From: an uncultured Rivibacter sp.
GTDB lineage: Bacteria > Pseudomonadota > Gammaproteobacteria > Burkholderiales > Burkholderiaceae
NCBI GenBank assembly: GCA_946480925.1
Contig: CAMLLU010000014.1
Span: 45,855-109,854, forward strand
Length of the DNA: 64,000 nucleotides
Direction of reading: 5' to 3'
Shown: positions 7,141-16,471 of the stretch, one piece after another
Position numbering within the stretch: position 1 is the stretch's first letter
Layout of the letters: each line of letters begins with the position of its first letter
Made by a program: the position numbers and the translations under genes
Notes under the pieces: generated by a model
Seen by the model: only the letters and a program-made list of their open reading frames with translations
Told to the model about the DNA's origin: nothing
The model's database searches: none

Positions 7141-8298
7141 CTACAGGCGCACGTCAAGCAGCACCGGACCGCGAGCGCGGGCGTCAACTTCCGAGCGCCG
7201 GGTGATGGACCAACTCGAAGGATTGCCCACCGGGGGCAGGACTGCCGACAAGCACACCTCGACCCCGTCCACACGGATGTCCCCGTCGAGCAGCGCGCCG
7301 TTGCCGCCCAGGCCGCGCAGAGCCTCCACCAAGCGCGGCAGCACGTGGTTGCTCAGGGCGTCCGTAGTGTCGACCTGAGGCCTGTCGCCGGACGCCAGTT
7401 TGGCGAATGCGCCGCCACCCGCCGAGTTGTGAAGCGAGACCGTGTTGCCGGTCAGCAGCGCGTGAAGTTCAGTGCGACCAAAGAGTTCCCGCACGATGTG
7501 TTCGAGGCGGAGCCGTTCCGGCGCTTGAAGACTGGCACTGGCCCGAAGCGCCTCTTGGTGACGGTCTGTGGAGCGCGACGATGCCGCGGTGCCGTTGGCT
7601 TGCCCGGGGAGCCGGTGGCCCGGGCTTGCGTACCGGCGCACCAGCTCGCTTGCACTGCGCGCTGCTGAATAGACGACCTTGCCTCCCACCCTCACCTCCC
7701 CCACGTCGGCCATGGCGATGAAGCGCCCGTCGAGCCAGACGTGTTCGGGGTGAAAGAAGTACCGCCCGAGCACGTCGCCGAAGGCATCGTCGAGGGTTGG
7801 ACCGGAACGTGGGCCGACGTAGCGGAAGAACCGGTAGTTGCTCAGGTGGTCCAGGCAGAACTGCAGCAGCTCTTCGCCCACGGCGGCTTCAAGGTTCTCG
7901 TTCTCCGAGAGGAAGTCGCGCAGCAAGTCTGCGGCCACCGAAGGCATGGCGTCCTCGCACTCGGTCACGTCGTCATCGTGGAAGGCGTTGTCGGCATCCT
8001 TGATGTCCATCGAAAAGACGATGCCCGAGGCGAGCGCTCGACGCGTGGCCTCGCTCGGGGGACGGTCGGCCAGTTCGGCGGCGAGGAAGTCGGCGACCGC
8101 GGCCGGCAACGGCGGGCGCTCGCGGCTCTGCGAGGTCGATGCCGCACAGACCGTGACGTGCTTCCAGTTGTCGTAACCCGCCTTCTTTGCCACCAGCTCT
8201 CGAGCGGTGGTCAGCGGCGTGCGGGTCTTCTTGCTCAGCTGCTTGGCTTCGAGCTTGAGCTTTTCGACCGCGGTCGCGGTCGTACGGATGTGGCGCAT
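7141..8298 (-). CDS. hypothetical protein with an N-terminal 'GYxNWKH' motif
   Basis: Start at ATG 8298, which has GGAG 6 nt upstream; the ATG at 8310 has no ribosome site. The protein is 385 residues. Its first ~50 residues carry a helical motif (KLKLEAKQLSKKT ... AKKAGYDNWKHV) that I also see in altered form at the N-termini of the proteins at 11,082-12,167 and 16,472-17,995. The rest is acidic and of unknown function (VVYSAARSASELVRRYASP near the middle). No catalytic motif recognised. Confidence 0.6.
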   Translation of the reverse strand: MRHIRTTATAVEKLKLEAKQLSKKTRTPLTTARELVAKKAGYDNWKHVTVCAASTSQSRERPPLPAAVADFLAAELADRPPSEATRRALASGIVFSMDIKDADNAFHDDDVTECEDAMPSVAADLLRDFLSENENLEAAVGEELLQFCLDHLSNYRFFRYVGPRSGPTLDDAFGDVLGRYFFHPEHVWLDGRFIAMADVGEVRVGGKVVYSAARSASELVRRYASPGHRLPGQANGTAASSRSTDRHQEALRASASLQAPERLRLEHIVRELFGRTELHALLTGNTVSLHNSAGGGAFAKLASGDRPQVDTTDALSNHVLPRLVEALRGLGGNGALLDGDIRVDGVEVCLSAVLPPVGNPSSWSITRRSEVDARARGPVLLDVRL

Positions 8299-8539
8299 GC
8301 GTGGCTCCATTCATCGCGCGGATGTGCCCGGTGCCTACTGCCGAACTCCGCTACGGTGGAAGTTCACGCGAAAGAAGATGAGGTGTCGTCCCGGCGAACC
8401 AGGTGAGCCAAGGTGGGCAGCGGGCGCCGACGTGCGCCAGAGCCCATTCTAGGAGAGTCGCTCGGGCCGATGGCAGAACCGTTGGCATTGAAGGGGAAAG
8501 TAGACGAGCGGCAGCCCTGGCTCACGGTACCTTTGCGCT

Positions 8540-9523
8540 CTACGACCGCTGCATCTTGGGTTTCCACTTGGTCCGCGCCAGCCCTGTCGCTTGAGCCAGA
8601 GAGCGCACGAGCGCTTCGTCTCGGCCAACCACGAAGCGTTGACACTTAGCCGCCATACCGGAGTTGAGCTGCCGGACCTTCTCAGTGTCAGCCTCGACGT
8701 GCCGCAGGTCGCCGCTATCGCCAAACATTGCCAAGGTGCATGACTCCTTGAGCGGGAAGAAGACGAGCGCATCCGCGTTTCCGAAACCGACGCCCCAGAA
8801 GTTGTTGGCCCGCGGCGCCACGGTCGTGAGCAGCACGGGTGCATCGGTGGTGATGAAGGATTTCTTGTCGTTGTCGCGGTGGACGACCACCCAGTCACGG
8901 CCCGCGAAAATGGGCGCGACTTCAAGTGCCATCTGAATGGCCATGCCGACCGCCCAGCGGTGCTCGGTCGTCACCCTCACGCCATCGTTCTGCGCCATGT
9001 CAACCATCAGCTTGGCTTCCTCCAGCACCTCGTCCTCCGACTTGGTAGCAAAGTCCGGGTCATCGCGCAGACGTGCTGCGACGTCATTGACGTCGGCGAA
9101 CATGCTCTTCATGACATCGGTGACCATGCCTGCGTTGAATGCCTTCAGAGAATCAACGACGTCCGGCGTACGCATCGCACCGAGAGCGATGAAGATAGCC
9201 AAGTCCGAGCGCTCTTCGGCATCGAGAGGTTCGCGTCCGGCCAGCTTGTCGATGATGGGTTTGGCTTTTCCTTCGTACTCCGCGAGCAGTTGCTCGAGCT
9301 CAAAGCGCTTGCGCCCTTCGGCATCTTCCATCGTGTAGAAGTGACCTATGACGCCGGTGTTCACTGGCTGCTGCAGGCGCACCTCGTCCTTCTCGCGGTC
9401 GTATACAGCCACGAGGCCGTTTGCCGAGAAGTTCTCGAGGTAGAAGCGAGGCAGAAAGTGCTGGCGCTTCGGCCCGTTCAAGAGAGGCTTTGCCGCCGGG
9501 GCTGGTGGTTCGTCAGGTGGCAT
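8540..9523 (-). CDS. DUF4238 family protein
   Basis: A 327-residue protein. Residues ~19-32 read KRQHFLPRFYLENF, the hallmark opening of the DUF4238 family ('.qH.vPr.YL.nFs'). Family members are common in defence and accessory regions; biochemical role unknown to me. ATG 9523 is chosen because it precedes this motif by a short tail; the upstream open frame to 9844 is Arg/Ala-rich and unlikely. The core is helical and acidic, with a C-terminal KWKPKMQRS tail. Confidence 0.75.
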   Translation of the reverse strand: MPPDEPPAPAAKPLLNGPKRQHFLPRFYLENFSANGLVAVYDREKDEVRLQQPVNTGVIGHFYTMEDAEGRKRFELEQLLAEYEGKAKPIIDKLAGREPLDAEERSDLAIFIALGAMRTPDVVDSLKAFNAGMVTDVMKSMFADVNDVAARLRDDPDFATKSEDEVLEEAKLMVDMAQNDGVRVTTEHRWAVGMAIQMALEVAPIFAGRDWVVVHRDNDKKSFITTDAPVLLTTVAPRANNFWGVGFGNADALVFFPLKESCTLAMFGDSGDLRHVEADTEKVRQLNSGMAAKCQRFVVGRDEALVRSLAQATGLARTKWKPKMQRS

Positions 9524-9597
9524 ACGCTGATTTTCCACGCGGGCCCGCCGCCACATCGTCGTTGTCGCGGATTGCGCGTTGAAAGGCGCGTTCGCGC

Positions 9598-11061
9598 CTA
9601 CCAGTCCTCTCCGGTGCTCACCCAGGGAGCCGGTTGGCCGAAACTGAACAGCCGCCGCGATTGGCGCATCAACCCCATCTCGGCAGCCAGTTCGAGTGCG
9701 CCATCTGGGTTCCCGCCATAACGCTGGACCAGTTCGCACAGCGCGTCTTCGCCCAGCGGCTGAGCCGCGCGCAGCAGGCGGTCCACGAAGTCCTCGCTCT
9801 TGAATGCTGACCATTGAAGCGCCCGCCCGAACTCCTTGGCCCACTGGTACATGCGCTCGCGGTCAGGCCAGACGTTCTTCCAAGGAAGAGCAGCGTCGAC
9901 CGTCTCCGCGGCTGGAGTTGTTCGGCGCGGAGCGGGAATCTCCAGGTCGCCATATGCCACGTGCCAACCATCACTTTCGCGGCGAATGAAGCCCAGGTGC
10001 GCGAGATGTCCCAGGTACTGCGCAACGGCCTTCTCGGCCTGCTGGAGGTTCGCGTCTCGGACACCAAATCGGTCGTCGACCCAGGCAGCGAGCCAGCGTG
10101 GGCTCGGCACCCGCGCATCGGTGTTGTCGCGGTCCGGTGTGGTCGCAACGAACCGCGCGAACACAGCCGCTTGCCAAAGCCGTCCTTCGACCAAGATAAC
10201 TGGCACCGAAGGCTCTGGCAGCGTCAGATGAGCTGGAAAGGATGAGCGCTCCACGCCGAGGTCGCGTTCCAGCGTGCGCCACTTCTGCTCGAGCGGCAGG
10301 GCCTTGTAGCGCGCGTTGCTCGCGGCAATCCGGTCCCCTTTGCTCTGCGCAAGGGGGAGCGGCTGTTGCCGTGGCCGAGGGGAAGAAGTTCCCTGCGCCA
10401 TTTGCGCGAGCCGCTGCGTTCGCCACGCCGCGAATCCTTCAAGAAGCGCTGCCTCCCAATGCGACTGGAAGGGATGAAACGCCCACGACTTGTTGTCGAG
10501 GCGCTCGACGACCTGCTGGCCCAATTGCTCAAGGCTCCAGACCTGTCCCACGAGGTCGGCGAGGTGAACTTCGATGCAAGGCAACTCCGCGCGGCGAAGC
10601 TTTTCCTGCTTGATGGCATCGACCGCGTGTGTCACGTGAATTTCAACGGCGCACCGCGCCCCATTCACCATGCCTGCGATGTCGGGCCGAAGGCTGCCCA
10701 CCGTCGCCTCAGCTTCGACTGCGTCGAAGTGCCAATCTTTCGGCTCATGATAGGTGCGAGACGCGGAGTAGAGGCCACAGACTGGGTCGTTGCGGGATGC
10801 CTCCACTGTGAGCGCGGGCAATCGTATCCGCCGGGCATCGAGGAGAACCTGCTTGGCTGCCAAGTGAAGGGCCGTTTCCGCGCCACCAATGCAATCAGCG
10901 CCTGCTGCATGCGCGAAGTGCGGCGAAAGCACCTCGCCCTTCTTCGCCAGCAAAGGCGCTCCGCAGCCTGGGCAATGGCAGGCACAAGCGAGCCCCCGCG
11001 CCACCATGTGCACGTCAACCAAACGTCCGTTGGCCGCTCGGCCGAAGGGGATGCGCAGCAT
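9598..11061 (-). CDS. CoiA-like protein with zinc-knuckle and nuclease-like core
   Basis: A 487-residue protein. N-terminus: LRIPFGRAANGRLVDV, then CHCPGCGAPLLAKKG and SPHFAH, the pattern of CoiA-like proteins (Cys knuckle plus HFAH). A nuclease-like core follows, RPDIAGMV ... CAVEIHVTHAVDAIKQEKL, with the D...ExH/Q arrangement of the PD-(D/E)xK fold expected for CoiA. In competence CoiA acts on incoming DNA; here the accessory context suggests a defence or element-specific role. ATG 11061 lies 20 bp after the stop of the upstream gene. The C-terminal ~200 residues are unassigned. Confidence 0.65.
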   Translation of the reverse strand: MLRIPFGRAANGRLVDVHMVARGLACACHCPGCGAPLLAKKGEVLSPHFAHAAGADCIGGAETALHLAAKQVLLDARRIRLPALTVEASRNDPVCGLYSASRTYHEPKDWHFDAVEAEATVGSLRPDIAGMVNGARCAVEIHVTHAVDAIKQEKLRRAELPCIEVHLADLVGQVWSLEQLGQQVVERLDNKSWAFHPFQSHWEAALLEGFAAWRTQRLAQMAQGTSSPRPRQQPLPLAQSKGDRIAASNARYKALPLEQKWRTLERDLGVERSSFPAHLTLPEPSVPVILVEGRLWQAAVFARFVATTPDRDNTDARVPSPRWLAAWVDDRFGVRDANLQQAEKAVAQYLGHLAHLGFIRRESDGWHVAYGDLEIPAPRRTTPAAETVDAALPWKNVWPDRERMYQWAKEFGRALQWSAFKSEDFVDRLLRAAQPLGEDALCELVQRYGGNPDGALELAAEMGLMRQSRRLFSFGQPAPWVSTGEDW

Positions 11062-11081
11062 CGCGTTGTTGACGACGCGCT

Positions 11082-12167
11082 TCAGCCGACTGCCATCTCG
11101 GCCGATGACGTGGTCTCTTCCATCCACTTCTGGAAGAGCTTCTTGAAGTGGATGGCCTGCGAGTCGTCGTCGCCATGGAACAGGTACGGTACGAACTCCT
11201 TGAGGTAGCGCTCGCGGCACTCCTCGTAGTTCCTCACGTCCAATGGAAAGTGAGGGCAGGCGATGATGTCGTCCACCAAGCGGCGGCGACCTTGCATTGC
11301 GCCTTTCTTGAGCCGACTCTTGTTCTCCAGCACCCATCGCTTGAAGGACCGGTCCCAGGCCTTTAGCACCTCCACGTGAGGCGTCGTGCGACGGAACAAG
11401 ACCAGAGTCGTCGAGCCGACGGCATACCACGACCATGGCGCATCGACGCTGATTTGCCAACCGACCGCCTCGGCAAGCCGGGTGGCCTCTTCAAGGTTGC
11501 GGAAAGTTCCCACCCCATCGACGTAAGGCATGGACACCATCGCCGTGCAGTACTCGACGAACTTTCCCGATGAAAGCGGCAGCCGCTGGTAGAAGTGAAC
11601 AGCGTGGTCGGTGCCAGGAAAGTGGGGGCCAGGGTGATGGCTGTCCACCACATCGCCCCAGCCTGCGGGAGCCGCACTGACGTCGACGCCCTTGGCCCAC
11701 TGGTGCACGACCAGCTTGTCGTCCTTGGAGCCCAGCATGCCGAGGCCGAACGTCTCTGCGAATTCCGCCGCGCACTTGCGCCGCAGGCGCCGCATTTCCT
11801 CATAGTGCAGACGCTGGCGTACCGGCTCCTGCGGAACCGAGCCTTCCAGTTCCCGCAGCTGCGTGAGGCGTGCACGGAACGTCGAGGGGATAAGGCCATC
11901 CGCTTTCACCGCCGCGAACGAGAACCCGCTGCTCGGCTCGTAGCCGAGTTCCTGCAGTCGGCTGACGAAGCGCAAGTCGTCAGCCGTGAGCCGCGCCGGC
12001 GCCGAGCCAGCGGCCACGGCGCTCAGCAGCGCAGCGTGGGTCCGAAACCCGACTGCAGCGGCGAGCGCCTCGCTCAGATGGGCCGACTTGAAGGTGGACG
12101 GAAAGTGGTCGCGAAGGGCGTTTTTGTACGAACGCAGCGAACCAATGGGAATGGCGATAGCAGCCAT
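11082..12167 (-). CDS. hypothetical protein sharing an N-terminal motif with two neighbours
   Basis: A 361-residue protein. Residues ~10-50 (SYKNALRDHFP ... LSEALAAAVGFRTHAALLSA) resemble the N-terminal helical motif of the proteins at 7,141 and 16,472. The rest has a conserved-looking WDRSFKRWVLENKSRLKKG segment and a helical C-terminus (FKKLFQKWMEE). No known catalytic motif. It is 20 bp upstream of the CoiA-like gene, so the two are probably co-transcribed. It is divergent from the McrB-like gene across a 253-bp gap. Confidence 0.6.
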   Translation of the reverse strand: MAAIAIPIGSLRSYKNALRDHFPSTFKSAHLSEALAAAVGFRTHAALLSAVAAGSAPARLTADDLRFVSRLQELGYEPSSGFSFAAVKADGLIPSTFRARLTQLRELEGSVPQEPVRQRLHYEEMRRLRRKCAAEFAETFGLGMLGSKDDKLVVHQWAKGVDVSAAPAGWGDVVDSHHPGPHFPGTDHAVHFYQRLPLSSGKFVEYCTAMVSMPYVDGVGTFRNLEEATRLAEAVGWQISVDAPWSWYAVGSTTLVLFRRTTPHVEVLKAWDRSFKRWVLENKSRLKKGAMQGRRRLVDDIIACPHFPLDVRNYEECRERYLKEFVPYLFHGDDDSQAIHFKKLFQKWMEETTSSAEMAVG

Positions 12168-12420
12168 GGCGGCACTCCAGTCTTCTACGGTCAGCGTCCC
12201 CCGATTACGCGCTGACCCCGACGGAATGCGGGAGGTCGCGGTGATGTCGTGTCTGCTTTAACCCGGAGGCAGGTTCGGCCCAGACGCCAGGAGAAATGGT
12301 AGCACCGCGCGTGTGACGCAGCGGATAGGACGGGACCTCGCTGACCAAGGACGGGTTACCCAGGCGGCAAGGCGGCCGGGTCCGGTACCCTTACGCTCAA
12401 ACGCACAAGGAGGAACCCCC

Positions 12421-14676
12421 ATGAAGAACCAGCTCGAAGACGCGGGGACGCTGCGGGCGAACGTCGACGCCGTACTCGCCGGGTCCGCCAAGGCCCCTGG
12501 CGCATTGAAGTGGTTCGAGCGGTTGGACGCCTTCTTCCGACGTGTCCAGGAGGCAACCCCCGCCGATTTGCGCAATCAACCGCTCCTGGAAGACATCTGG
12601 GACGACAACCCGGTCGCGGCGGTCGGCAACGGCACGGTGAAGATGTCACCGGCTTTGGAGGATGAAGAGTTCGTTTCGTGGTTCTCGCAGCTGGCCACGC
12701 GCCAGTTGCCAGAGGATGCCACCCAAGCGGAGGCCGAACTCACCGCGCTGTACGACGAGCTGATGTCCCGCCTGCAGGCGCTGTGCAAGCGCACGCCGCG
12801 CCTCAAAGCCAATCGGGTTCTGTGCGCCTTGTTCCCGAGCCACTTCACGACCATCGCAGACGTAGGCGCGCTGCAATACCTCCATCGCGAGATGGGTGGC
12901 TCGCGCAAGGACCATCCGGTGCGCGCCCACTTGGCCATTCGCCGGCGTATCGACGAGGTCCTCGGGCCAGTGTCCAAGGACGACCCGTTGGATACCGTGC
13001 GCAGGATGTGCCTGCCTTGGATGCTGTATGAGCGGGTGGCGCGCGACCAGCCCAATGAAGTCGCCGTTCCGGCGGTCAGCGAGGTCAAGCAGTTGGCGCC
13101 TTTGCCGGCGACGCTGCGGCGCAAAGGCCTGACCGCCATGAAGGGCAGCTTCCAGACCTTGCTCAGCCTCCTGCCTCCCCTGGACGAGGGGCTGACCAAG
13201 GACGAGTTCACGGCGCTCATCGCGCAGATGAACCCAGACCTGGCCGACCGTAGCCACGCGCCGTTCATCAACGTGGTGGCCCGTGAGTTCGACCTTTGCG
13301 TGCGCGAAGACGACGTGTACCGGCTGAGTGCCCGTGGCATCAACCTGCTGGAGTCGCAGGACCCGCACGAACTCGCCGACCATCTGCTCACGCGCGTGCT
13401 CGGCATCGACCACATCGTCCGGCGGCTGGCCGCGGCTCCGGCATCCAAACCAGACCTGATGGCGATGCTCCAGCGCGTCAACCCAGGCTGGACCTCGACC
13501 TATGCACCCACGGCCCAACTGGGCTGGCTGGTGAGCCTGGGCGTCATCGAGACCACGGCGAACCGGCAGTACCGCCTCACTGAGCTGGGCCAACGGTGGA
13601 GCGAACTGGTGACCTGGGAGCCCGAGTTCCTTCCCAAGCCGGCCGAGACCGTCGAGGAACTGCAGGCGACGGTGCAAGACACCATCCAGCTGCCACCGTG
13701 GTCCGCGCTGGCGGCGCGGCTGTCGGTGTTGACGGGTGAGAAGCTGCGCTTCGACGAGGCACTGGTGCGCCAGCTGCATGCGGGCCTTTGGTTCCATCCC
13801 GTGCGCCACTTCGCCATCCTCACGGGCCTGTCAGGGTCGGGCAAGACACAGCTGGCCCTGCAGTACGCACGGGCGCTGTGCGGCGAGGCGGCCGTGCAGG
13901 ACGGCACTGTCAAGGTCATCCCCATCCAGCCGGGCTGGTTCGACCCGAGCCCGCTGCTCGGCTATGTGAACCCCATCCACCAGGCGGCCTATAGGAGCGC
14001 GCCGTTCCTGGACCTCGTCATGAGGGCGGCCGAGAACCCGAAGCAGCCGCACGTCGCAGTGCTCGACGAGATGAACCTGTCTCACCCGGAGCAATACCTG
14101 GCGCCGGTCCTGTCGGCCATGGAGACGCAAGGGGTCATCGACCTACATCAACTGGCCGAGGGTGCGACCGAGGTGCCCAGAAGTCTGGTCTATCCCGCCA
14201 ACCTGGTCATCATCGGCACCGTGAACATGGATGAGACGACGCACGGGCTGTCGGACAAGGTGCTCGACCGCGCCTTCACGCTGGAATTCTGGAACATCAA
14301 GGTCAGCGACTTTCCTCGATGGGAGGCTGCAGGACTGGCACAGCCGCTGCGCGAGCAGTCCAAGCAGGTCTTGCAAGCGCTCAACGATGTCCTTTCACCG
14401 CTGCGCCTGCACTTCGGATGGCGCACCATCGACGATGTCGTGAACTACCTGGGCTTCGCCACGAAGATGGGCACGCCCGACACTCAGGCGCTCGACGACG
14501 CGCTTTATGCCAAGGTGCTGCCCAAGCTTCGCGGCGAGAGTTCGCGCCGCTTCGAAGCAGCCTTGGTGGCGGCTCGCGAGTTGATGAAGGTGCATGGGCT
14601 ATTGCGCAGCCACGAGAAGCTTGCAGCGATGCAGGCCGACCTCGCGGAAACAGGTGCGACCCGCTTCTGGCGCTGA
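12421..14676 (+). CDS. McrB-like AAA+ NTPase, restriction subunit
   Basis: A 751-residue protein starting at ATG 12421 behind AAGGAGG, the best ribosome site of the island. Walker A: LTGLSGSGKTQLAL (about 466-479). Walker B: VAVLDEMNLS. Then GTVNMDETTHGLSDKVLDRAF, the McrB-type sensor region. In McrBC this subunit moves on DNA and drives the McrC nuclease. The ~450 residues before the AAA+ core are not the classic methylcytosine-binding domain; they contain two stretches that look like winged helices (about 230-330 and 350-410). They would set target specificity. McrC partner follows 8 bp later. Confidence 0.85.
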   Translation: MKNQLEDAGTLRANVDAVLAGSAKAPGALKWFERLDAFFRRVQEATPADLRNQPLLEDIWDDNPVAAVGNGTVKMSPALEDEEFVSWFSQLATRQLPEDATQAEAELTALYDELMSRLQALCKRTPRLKANRVLCALFPSHFTTIADVGALQYLHREMGGSRKDHPVRAHLAIRRRIDEVLGPVSKDDPLDTVRRMCLPWMLYERVARDQPNEVAVPAVSEVKQLAPLPATLRRKGLTAMKGSFQTLLSLLPPLDEGLTKDEFTALIAQMNPDLADRSHAPFINVVAREFDLCVREDDVYRLSARGINLLESQDPHELADHLLTRVLGIDHIVRRLAAAPASKPDLMAMLQRVNPGWTSTYAPTAQLGWLVSLGVIETTANRQYRLTELGQRWSELVTWEPEFLPKPAETVEELQATVQDTIQLPPWSALAARLSVLTGEKLRFDEALVRQLHAGLWFHPVRHFAILTGLSGSGKTQLALQYARALCGEAAVQDGTVKVIPIQPGWFDPSPLLGYVNPIHQAAYRSAPFLDLVMRAAENPKQPHVAVLDEMNLSHPEQYLAPVLSAMETQGVIDLHQLAEGATEVPRSLVYPANLVIIGTVNMDETTHGLSDKVLDRAFTLEFWNIKVSDFPRWEAAGLAQPLREQSKQVLQALNDVLSPLRLHFGWRTIDDVVNYLGFATKMGTPDTQALDDALYAKVLPKLRGESSRRFEAALVAARELMKVHGLLRSHEKLAAMQADLAETGATRFWR

Positions 14677-14684
14677 CACTCGCC

Positions 14685-16247
14685 ATGGTCTGCCTGTCGT
14701 TCACGGCCGCCCACGGTGGTGCGCCTGGTCTCAGTTCTGTCGACGGGCAGGTCGTCGGCCTGCAGGAGGCGACCACCTACCGCATTGACGTACAAGGCTG
14801 CAACACGGTTCGCCTCATCGTTGACGATGTCGAGCTGCGCTCCGACGTGAGCGGAGGCTACACATGGGCTGCGGACTTCTATGCCGGCGAGGTGCGGGCC
14901 CTCGTCGTCGACAGCACGGGCCAGGAGCGGCACTTTCGTCTGGACGTCTGTCCGCATCCCGCGAAGCTGGGTGGCGAGCAGTACGCGGCGATGCTCGACG
15001 ACATCAGGGCATTTGACGGGGGGTTATTGCTCGGACCCACCGCGGCAACGCTGGGCTTTGGCAGGCAAGGGCGACCCAGCCGCTGGGAGGCGCTGGTACA
15101 GCTCGAACGGTTGCGCCGATACGGTCCGGTGTTTCTGTCGGCCATCACGCACCTTGCTCGTGACCCGCACCAGTTCCTATGTGCCTCCGAGCGGCTGGTG
15201 CACCTGAGGCACCTGCGACGATTCCACCCCTCCGCCCTGCTCGACCGGAGATTGGCGGCGCTTGCCAACGGGGGCGCGAGCGACTCCGTCGACCTGCAGC
15301 TGCTGCAGTTGCGTTCGTCGACGGCGGCGCCGACGGTGGACACAGCAGCCAATCGTGCCTTGAAGGCCCTGCTGCAGCGCTTCCTCGCCGTTGTCCTGTC
15401 GCTGGCAGATGTCGTCGAACGAAAGGCCCTGGGTGGCGAAGCCGAAGCACAGGAGCTCAGGCGCGACCGGCGGCTGGAAGGACTTCGTGCGCTCAGTCGC
15501 GGTGCCAGCGAGCTGCTGAGGGCGGCTCCGTTCGCCGAAATCGCCAGCGCTGAAACCAGCGCAGCCGGCCTGACCCAGATTGCCGCACATCCTCGCTATG
15601 CAAGGGCCTACCGGCTCGGCACCCAGGCGTTGCGCGTCGCCGCGGATGGCTCGGAGCAAGACGACCAACTGCCCGTGGCGCCGTCGTGGGGCGTCTATGA
15701 GACATGGTGCTTCATCATGGTGGTTCAACTGATGGGCCAGTTCGTCGCTGCGCCTTTGTCGGCGACTCGCTCGACCCAGGCCTCGGCTGACATCGCGCTG
15801 GCCGGGCGCCTGCCCGACGGACGACTGGTGGAGGTCCTGTTCCAGGCTGTCTTTCCTTCAGAGCGGCCCTTTGCGCAATCGTCTGCATGGAGCATCTCGA
15901 GAGAACGCAGGCCGGACATCATGCTGGTCGTGACCGATGGTGCGACGCGTCGATGGATGGTGCTGGACGCCAAGTACCGCAGTGGTCGGGACAACACGCT
16001 CCAGGCGATGGAGTCCGCCCACATCTACCGGGATGCCTTGCGGCTCGGCAGGATGTCACCCGAGCAAGCACTGCTCCTACTGCCGGGAGCGGCCTCGGTG
16101 CCCTCATTGGAAACGCAGGACTTCTGGGAGGAGCACAAAGTGGGAGCCTTGAGCGAGTTCGCGATGAACGGACCAGGCCCGACTCGGTTGGCGGCGGTCA
16201 TCAGCACATGGTTGAACAAGGGGCGCGCTACATCCCCATCGGTATGA
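14685..16247 (+). CDS. McrC-like protein (DUF2357 plus PD-(D/E)xK nuclease)
   Basis: A 521-residue protein beginning 8 bp after the McrB-like stop. The C-terminal nuclease core has ERRPDIMLVV (about 408-417) and WMVLDAKYRSG (about 423-433), i.e. the D...D-x-K signature of a PD-(D/E)xK endonuclease as in McrC/DUF2357 proteins. The N-terminal beta-rich part (about 30-110) is typical of DUF2357. With the preceding gene it should form a type IV-like modification-dependent restriction system. The exact start is uncertain because no Shine-Dalgarno is seen; translation is probably coupled. Confidence 0.8.
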   Translation: MVCLSFTAAHGGAPGLSSVDGQVVGLQEATTYRIDVQGCNTVRLIVDDVELRSDVSGGYTWAADFYAGEVRALVVDSTGQERHFRLDVCPHPAKLGGEQYAAMLDDIRAFDGGLLLGPTAATLGFGRQGRPSRWEALVQLERLRRYGPVFLSAITHLARDPHQFLCASERLVHLRHLRRFHPSALLDRRLAALANGGASDSVDLQLLQLRSSTAAPTVDTAANRALKALLQRFLAVVLSLADVVERKALGGEAEAQELRRDRRLEGLRALSRGASELLRAAPFAEIASAETSAAGLTQIAAHPRYARAYRLGTQALRVAADGSEQDDQLPVAPSWGVYETWCFIMVVQLMGQFVAAPLSATRSTQASADIALAGRLPDGRLVEVLFQAVFPSERPFAQSSAWSISRERRPDIMLVVTDGATRRWMVLDAKYRSGRDNTLQAMESAHIYRDALRLGRMSPEQALLLLPGAASVPSLETQDFWEEHKVGALSEFAMNGPGPTRLAAVISTWLNKGRATSPSV

Positions 16248-16471
16248 ATAGGCGCCACCGAGGGCTAGCCAAGTGAGCTCGCCACGGACGAGCCAGCAGG
16301 CCAGAGCGCTGCGCCGTGCGGTATGCTCAAAGCCGGTGTTCGTCGCGCGCCATCCGTCCGCATCGGAGAAGCAATCACAGCGACGTCTGCAAACCCCTTG
16401 AACCACCAGACCCTCTTCGCAGGCGCCTGGGCGAGCGGACAGTCCATCTTCATGCCTGCAAGGAAGAGTGC

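Noticed and set aside
12646..13809. 387-codon minus-strand frame inside the McrB-like gene
   Set aside because: His/Gln/Arg-rich shadow of a gene with Walker motifs and a strong ribosome site.
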